DNA of 35,394 nucleotides from Cyanobacterium sp. T60_A2020_053 (GTDB taxonomy: Bacteria; Cyanobacteriota; Cyanobacteriia; Cyanobacteriales; Cyanobacteriaceae). Of the stretch, positions 32,630 to 35,394 are shown in pieces. The position numbers and the translations under genes are program-made. Under the pieces are notes generated by a model. The model did not search any database. It had not been told where the DNA came from and worked only from the letters and a program-made list of their open reading frames with translations. The stretch lies in assembly GCA_015272165.1 (NCBI GenBank), contig JACYMF010000007.1, positions 1-35,394 on the forward strand, given 5' to 3'. Each line of letters begins with the position of its first letter. Within the stretch, counting starts at the first letter, position 1.

Positions 32630-32995
32630 AAAAGTAGTGAAGGGAATTTAGAATGTAGAATTTAGAATTAATGATTTAACATAGGGAAGAAAGAAATACA
32701 AGCATTTTCAAAGACAAAAGGCTTTTTTTGGCACGTTTTTAAGGTTTTATTGTGCCTAAAACATTGATTTAATATCAAGTCCGTTTGGTCACTTACAAAT
32801 TAGTAATATCAATATCTTAGTTCAATAAATTGAACTAAAAACTGTTGGTTCCGTTTAATTCATTACACGGTGGGTAAAGTGCGAAGAGATAATGTATTTA
32901 TAACTAATTATCCGAACTTGATGTATAAGTATTTTGGACTCTTTCCTTTTCCCTCTTCCCCAGCAAAACCAAAAATACTTTTTCAGCAACTCCTA
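32618..32995. repeat. Miniature element family 3 with nested family 1
   Basis: Left end AGAGGGTGCTGAAAAAGTA overlaps the dusA stop. The right end, reverse-complemented, reads AGGAGTTGCTGAAAAAGTA (ends about 32995), 8 bp before the stop of the convergent DUF255 gene. It holds an AATTTAG-type heptamer array (32645-32672), a GGCAC/GTGCC hairpin and the family-1 copy at 32770-32928. It fills the 373-bp gap. Confidence 0.7.
32770..32928 (-). repeat. Miniature element family 1, nested inverted copy (159 bp)
   Basis: Starts taatatcaagtccgtttggt and ends ccgaacttgatgtata, with both terminal repeats. The GTTCAATAAATTGAAC palindrome is intact. The other reads CCGTTTAATTCATTACACGG, so one arm carries a change (CCGTTTAAT instead of CCGTGTAAT). 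It lies inside a family-3 element, the second such nesting in the window. Confidence 0.8.
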
Positions 32996-33002
32996 TTTAT
33001 TG

Positions 33003-35036
33003 TTAAATGGATAATTGCTCAATAATTTGGGCTTTATTTTTTGCTGGTTCTAAACAAGATAAACCACGACAAACTAAACCAATACTATTATTAGGTAAGT
33101 TATCGTCCATTCGTGCGACAAATGTAGGTATATAAAGTTGATTTAATTCTGTTAATACACTAGCATTACTTTTGACACTGCTACCTGATAAAAACCATTT
33201 TAATGCCACAAATAAACTGGGACAACTTAAAGGACTTTCTGCCATGACTTTACTAAATAACTGTAAACTTTTTTCAGCTTGATCGAAGTATTTTAAATCA
33301 TCGGTAAATAAGCCCAAACGAATTAAGTTAGTAATGGCAACACCATTAGCTGAAGGGGTAGCATTATCTAAATAACCCTTTTCTTTAATCAATAAATCAT
33401 CACTTTGATCGAAACTATTATTATAGTAACCGCCTTTTTCTTGATCATAGCAATAATGATCAAATTCTTCTTGAACCTTGATAGCTTTATTTAACCAATA
33501 ATTATCTTGATTTAAACTATTTTGTTGTAAATCTAGTAAGGCTTTAATGAAAAAAGCATAATCTTCCGATTGAGCAAAAATGCTAACATTACCATCATAA
33601 TTTAAACGGTATAAACGATTATTTTGCCATTGATTTTCTAAAATAAATCTTGCAGTTGATACCCCTAAATCAAGATATTTTGACTCTTGCCAAACTCCAT
33701 AGGCGCGCGCCAAACCAGAAATCATTAAACTATTCCAAGCCACAATCATTTTAGTATCTGTAACTGGGGGAATACGCCCCAACCATTCCATAGTTTTAGC
33801 TTCAGTATTGTTACGCGCCGGGGGAAAATAAGTTAATTTCTCTGGTTGTTGTCCATAACGATAAGTAAATAATTTAGCTAAAATTAATTGTATTTCAGAA
33901 TTTAACTCTTGATCTGGCTTCTTCTGTAAAACATTTTTAGATTCAAAATTACCATGTTTACTAACTGTAAAAACTTGCTCTAATTTGCCTAATTCTTCCT
34001 CAGTAATAATTTCTTTTAAATCAAGATAATGCCAAACATAAAAATCACCTTCTTCCGGTTCTTCATCATCAGAAGTTGCAAAATTATCAGCATCTTGGGC
34101 GCTATAAAAATAACTTTGATTAGCGCCCATCTCTCGTTTTAACCATGTAAAAATACCATCAATAACAATTTTAAATTGAGATTGTTTTTCGCCCCTTGCC
34201 CATAAATTTGCTAAAAATTCCATGATTAAACCGTTATCATAGAGCATTTTTTCAAAATGAGGCACAGTCCAAGTAGCATCAACAGTATAGCGATGAAAAC
34301 CGCCTCCTACATGGTCATAAATTCCTCCATTAGCTAAGGCTAAACCCCTTTCTAGGGCTAGGGGAAGGGCGCTGGGAGTGGTGGTACTGTTAACTAAAGT
34401 AGCATTAGCATAGGGAATCATGGGAAAACGTGGGCTATTATAATCATTCCTTGCTAAAATGTCGCTATTTTTATTTAATCCTATCTCTAAAAAAGTAGAA
34501 TTTAATAAAGTTTCACTATTAGGAATTAAGTTATTATTTTGGGTTAAAATTCCCATAATTTCTTGTTGAAGGGCGCTGAGTTTTTCTTTATCATTATGAT
34601 AAAAATTATGAAGAGATTCTAAAATTTGTAAAAAACCCGGTCTTCCATAGCGCGCTTCTACGGGAAAATAAGTACCACCATAAAAGGGAACAAAATCATC
34701 AGGAGAAAGGAAAATATTTAAAGGCCATCCTCCTTGCCCAGTCATCATTTGTAAACTCTGCATATAGATGCTGTCAATATCTGGGCGCTCTTCCCTGTCC
34801 ACTTTGATAGCAACAAAATTATTATTAAGATAATCAGCAATAGTCTGATTGCTAAAAGCCGCCCCTTCCATAACGGTACACCAATGACAGCTAGAGTAAC
34901 CAATGGAGAGAAAAATTGGTTTATTCTCTTGTTTGGCTTTCTTGAGGGCTTCTTCCCCCCAAGGATACCAACTTATAGGATTATGGGCGTGTTTACGAAG
35001 ATAAAGACTTTGAGAATTAAGAAGTTTGTTAGCCAT
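33003..35036 (-). CDS. DUF255 thioredoxin-fold protein (YyaL/SSP411 family)
   Basis: 677 residues. An N-terminal thioredoxin-like domain, [20 protein letters not shown] then [17 protein letters not shown], has a CxxC pair at Cys50-Cys53. It continues with [20 protein letters not shown] and PLNIFLSPD. The rest is an alpha/alpha-toroid (six-hairpin glycosidase-like) domain with [33 protein letters not shown] and [20 protein letters not shown]. This is the widespread DUF255 family, called spermatogenesis-associated protein 20 in animals; its substrate is unknown, possibly a redox or carbohydrate reaction. The length is normal and the frame intact. It is flanked on both sides by miniature elements. 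Confidence 0.88.
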   Translation of the reverse strand: MANKLLNSQSLYLRKHAHNPISWYPWGEEALKKAKQENKPIFLSIGYSSCHWCTVMEGAAFSNQTIADYLNNNFVAIKVDREERPDIDSIYMQSLQMMTGQGGWPLNIFLSPDDFVPFYGGTYFPVEARYGRPGFLQILESLHNFYHNDKEKLSALQQEIMGILTQNNNLIPNSETLLNSTFLEIGLNKNSDILARNDYNSPRFPMIPYANATLVNSTTTPSALPLALERGLALANGGIYDHVGGGFHRYTVDATWTVPHFEKMLYDNGLIMEFLANLWARGEKQSQFKIVIDGIFTWLKREMGANQSYFYSAQDADNFATSDDEEPEEGDFYVWHYLDLKEIITEEELGKLEQVFTVSKHGNFESKNVLQKKPDQELNSEIQLILAKLFTYRYGQQPEKLTYFPPARNNTEAKTMEWLGRIPPVTDTKMIVAWNSLMISGLARAYGVWQESKYLDLGVSTARFILENQWQNNRLYRLNYDGNVSIFAQSEDYAFFIKALLDLQQNSLNQDNYWLNKAIKVQEEFDHYCYDQEKGGYYNNSFDQSDDLLIKEKGYLDNATPSANGVAITNLIRLGLFTDDLKYFDQAEKSLQLFSKVMAESPLSCPSLFVALKWFLSGSSVKSNASVLTELNQLYIPTFVARMDDNLPNNSIGLVCRGLSCLEPAKNKAQIIEQLSI

Positions 35037-35089
35037 AAAAAATTTTCAAAAAATACTGTTTTGATTTTAATATTACTTTGTCTGTTGCG

Positions 35090-35279
35090 TGATAAGGGTA
35101 GGTTTCAGGTTTCAGGTTGCAGGTTTCAGGTGTAATTTTCAGACGATGATATAATTCGACCCAAAAATTGAACTGGAAAAATTAATTAAGATATATTTTT
35201 TGTCAATTCTTTCACCTAATACCTAACAACTGATACCTGACACCTTTACAACACCGAAAATTTTATCCCGAACTGGGGT
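35090..35279 (-). repeat. Miniature element family 2, inverted copy
   Basis: Reverse-complemented, it follows the 10724-10915 copy closely: AGTTCGGGATAAAATTTTCGG, a heptamer array (35213-35247: CACCTAA, TACCTAA, CAACTGA, TACCTGA, CACCTTT), the same AAAGAATTGACA interior, then a second array (35101-35135: GGTTTCA, GGTTTCA, GGTTGCA, GGTTTCA, GGTGTAA). The far terminal repeat has diverged. Confidence 0.75.
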
Positions 35280-35318
35280 TTAATAGTGGAATAATTATCT
35301 TGAAATGTGAGTGAAAGA

Positions 35319-35368
35319 CCCCCGTTGAATTTCTCAACAAAAAAAATACCCACTGAAATCAACGGGGG
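35319..35368. repeat. 50-bp inverted repeat at window edge
   Basis: CCCCCGTTGA (35319-35328) and TCAACGGGGG (35359-35368) form a perfect 10-bp inverted repeat. A smaller hairpin, GTTGA/TCAAC, nests at its left (35324-35337). The spacing recalls a subterminal hairpin of an IS200/IS605-type element or a terminator of a gene beyond the window. The sequence ends 26 bp later, so it cannot be settled. Confidence 0.5.
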
Positions 35369-35394
35369 ATGTAAACGAACCAACAAAAAAATCG

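Overview
The window is chromosomal DNA from a low-GC, phycobilisome-containing cyanobacterium. The evidence is an apcA-apcB-apcC cluster, psaC, a thylakoid VIPP1/IM30, a ClpR-ClpP pair, a plastoquinone/tocopherol-type methyltransferase and the 3' half of a split dnaE carrying a C-intein. The AT-rich composition, many short tandem heptamers and miniature elements suggest the Cyanobacterium/Geminocystis/Crocosphaera side of the unicellular cyanobacteria, but the genus is an inference. Almost all genes are housekeeping genes, with no prophage, CRISPR array, tRNA or rRNA.

Layout. 1-3.6 kb: ispH, a decayed zeta-toxin-like kinase with its small partner, vipp1 and a small membrane protein. 3.7-5.6 kb (minus): a GT4 glycosyltransferase and a DUF4079 membrane protein. 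5.8-8.6 kb (plus): clpR-clpP, a repeat block, apt and psaC. 8.7-11.2 kb: a PEP-CTERM exported protein, gene remnants, an Nfu scaffold and a coiled-coil membrane protein. 11.5-17.5 kb (plus): a cytosine-deaminase-like amidohydrolase, a 306-bp tandem repeat array, a GldA-like dehydrogenase, a lipoprotein, ubiA/plqA and coaX. 17.7-22.1 kb (minus): ndbB, a Uma2 protein, the apc cluster and mtnB. 22.3-26.2 kb: MPBQ/MSBQ methyltransferase, recO, a small exported peptide and hisD. 26.7-28.9 kb (minus): a RibD-like reductase and dnaE-C with its split C-intein. 29.0-35.0 kb: a PmbA/TldE-like protein, a Crp-type regulator, a broken HepT, dusA and a DUF255 thioredoxin-fold protein.

Three quinone genes lie within about 8 kb (ubiA/plqA, ndbB and the MPBQ/MSBQ methyltransferase) without forming an operon. 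Genes are mostly monocistronic; the clearest co-transcribed sets are clpR-clpP and apcABC.

The most unusual content lies outside the ordinary gene list. (1) The asymmetric heptamer GGGCGCT (or AGCGCCC) occurs about 53 times in 35 kb by manual count, where about one copy is expected from base composition; the usual cyanobacterial HIP1 octamer GCGATCGC was not seen. (2) Intergenic space is filled by at least four families of non-coding miniature elements with terminal inverted repeats. They are sometimes nested in one another, and two families carry subterminal heptanucleotide tandem repeats. (3) Some insertions have reshaped gene ends: the stop of dusA, the C-terminus of a small exported peptide, and a near-exact tandem array that starts inside the 3' end of the amidohydrolase gene.
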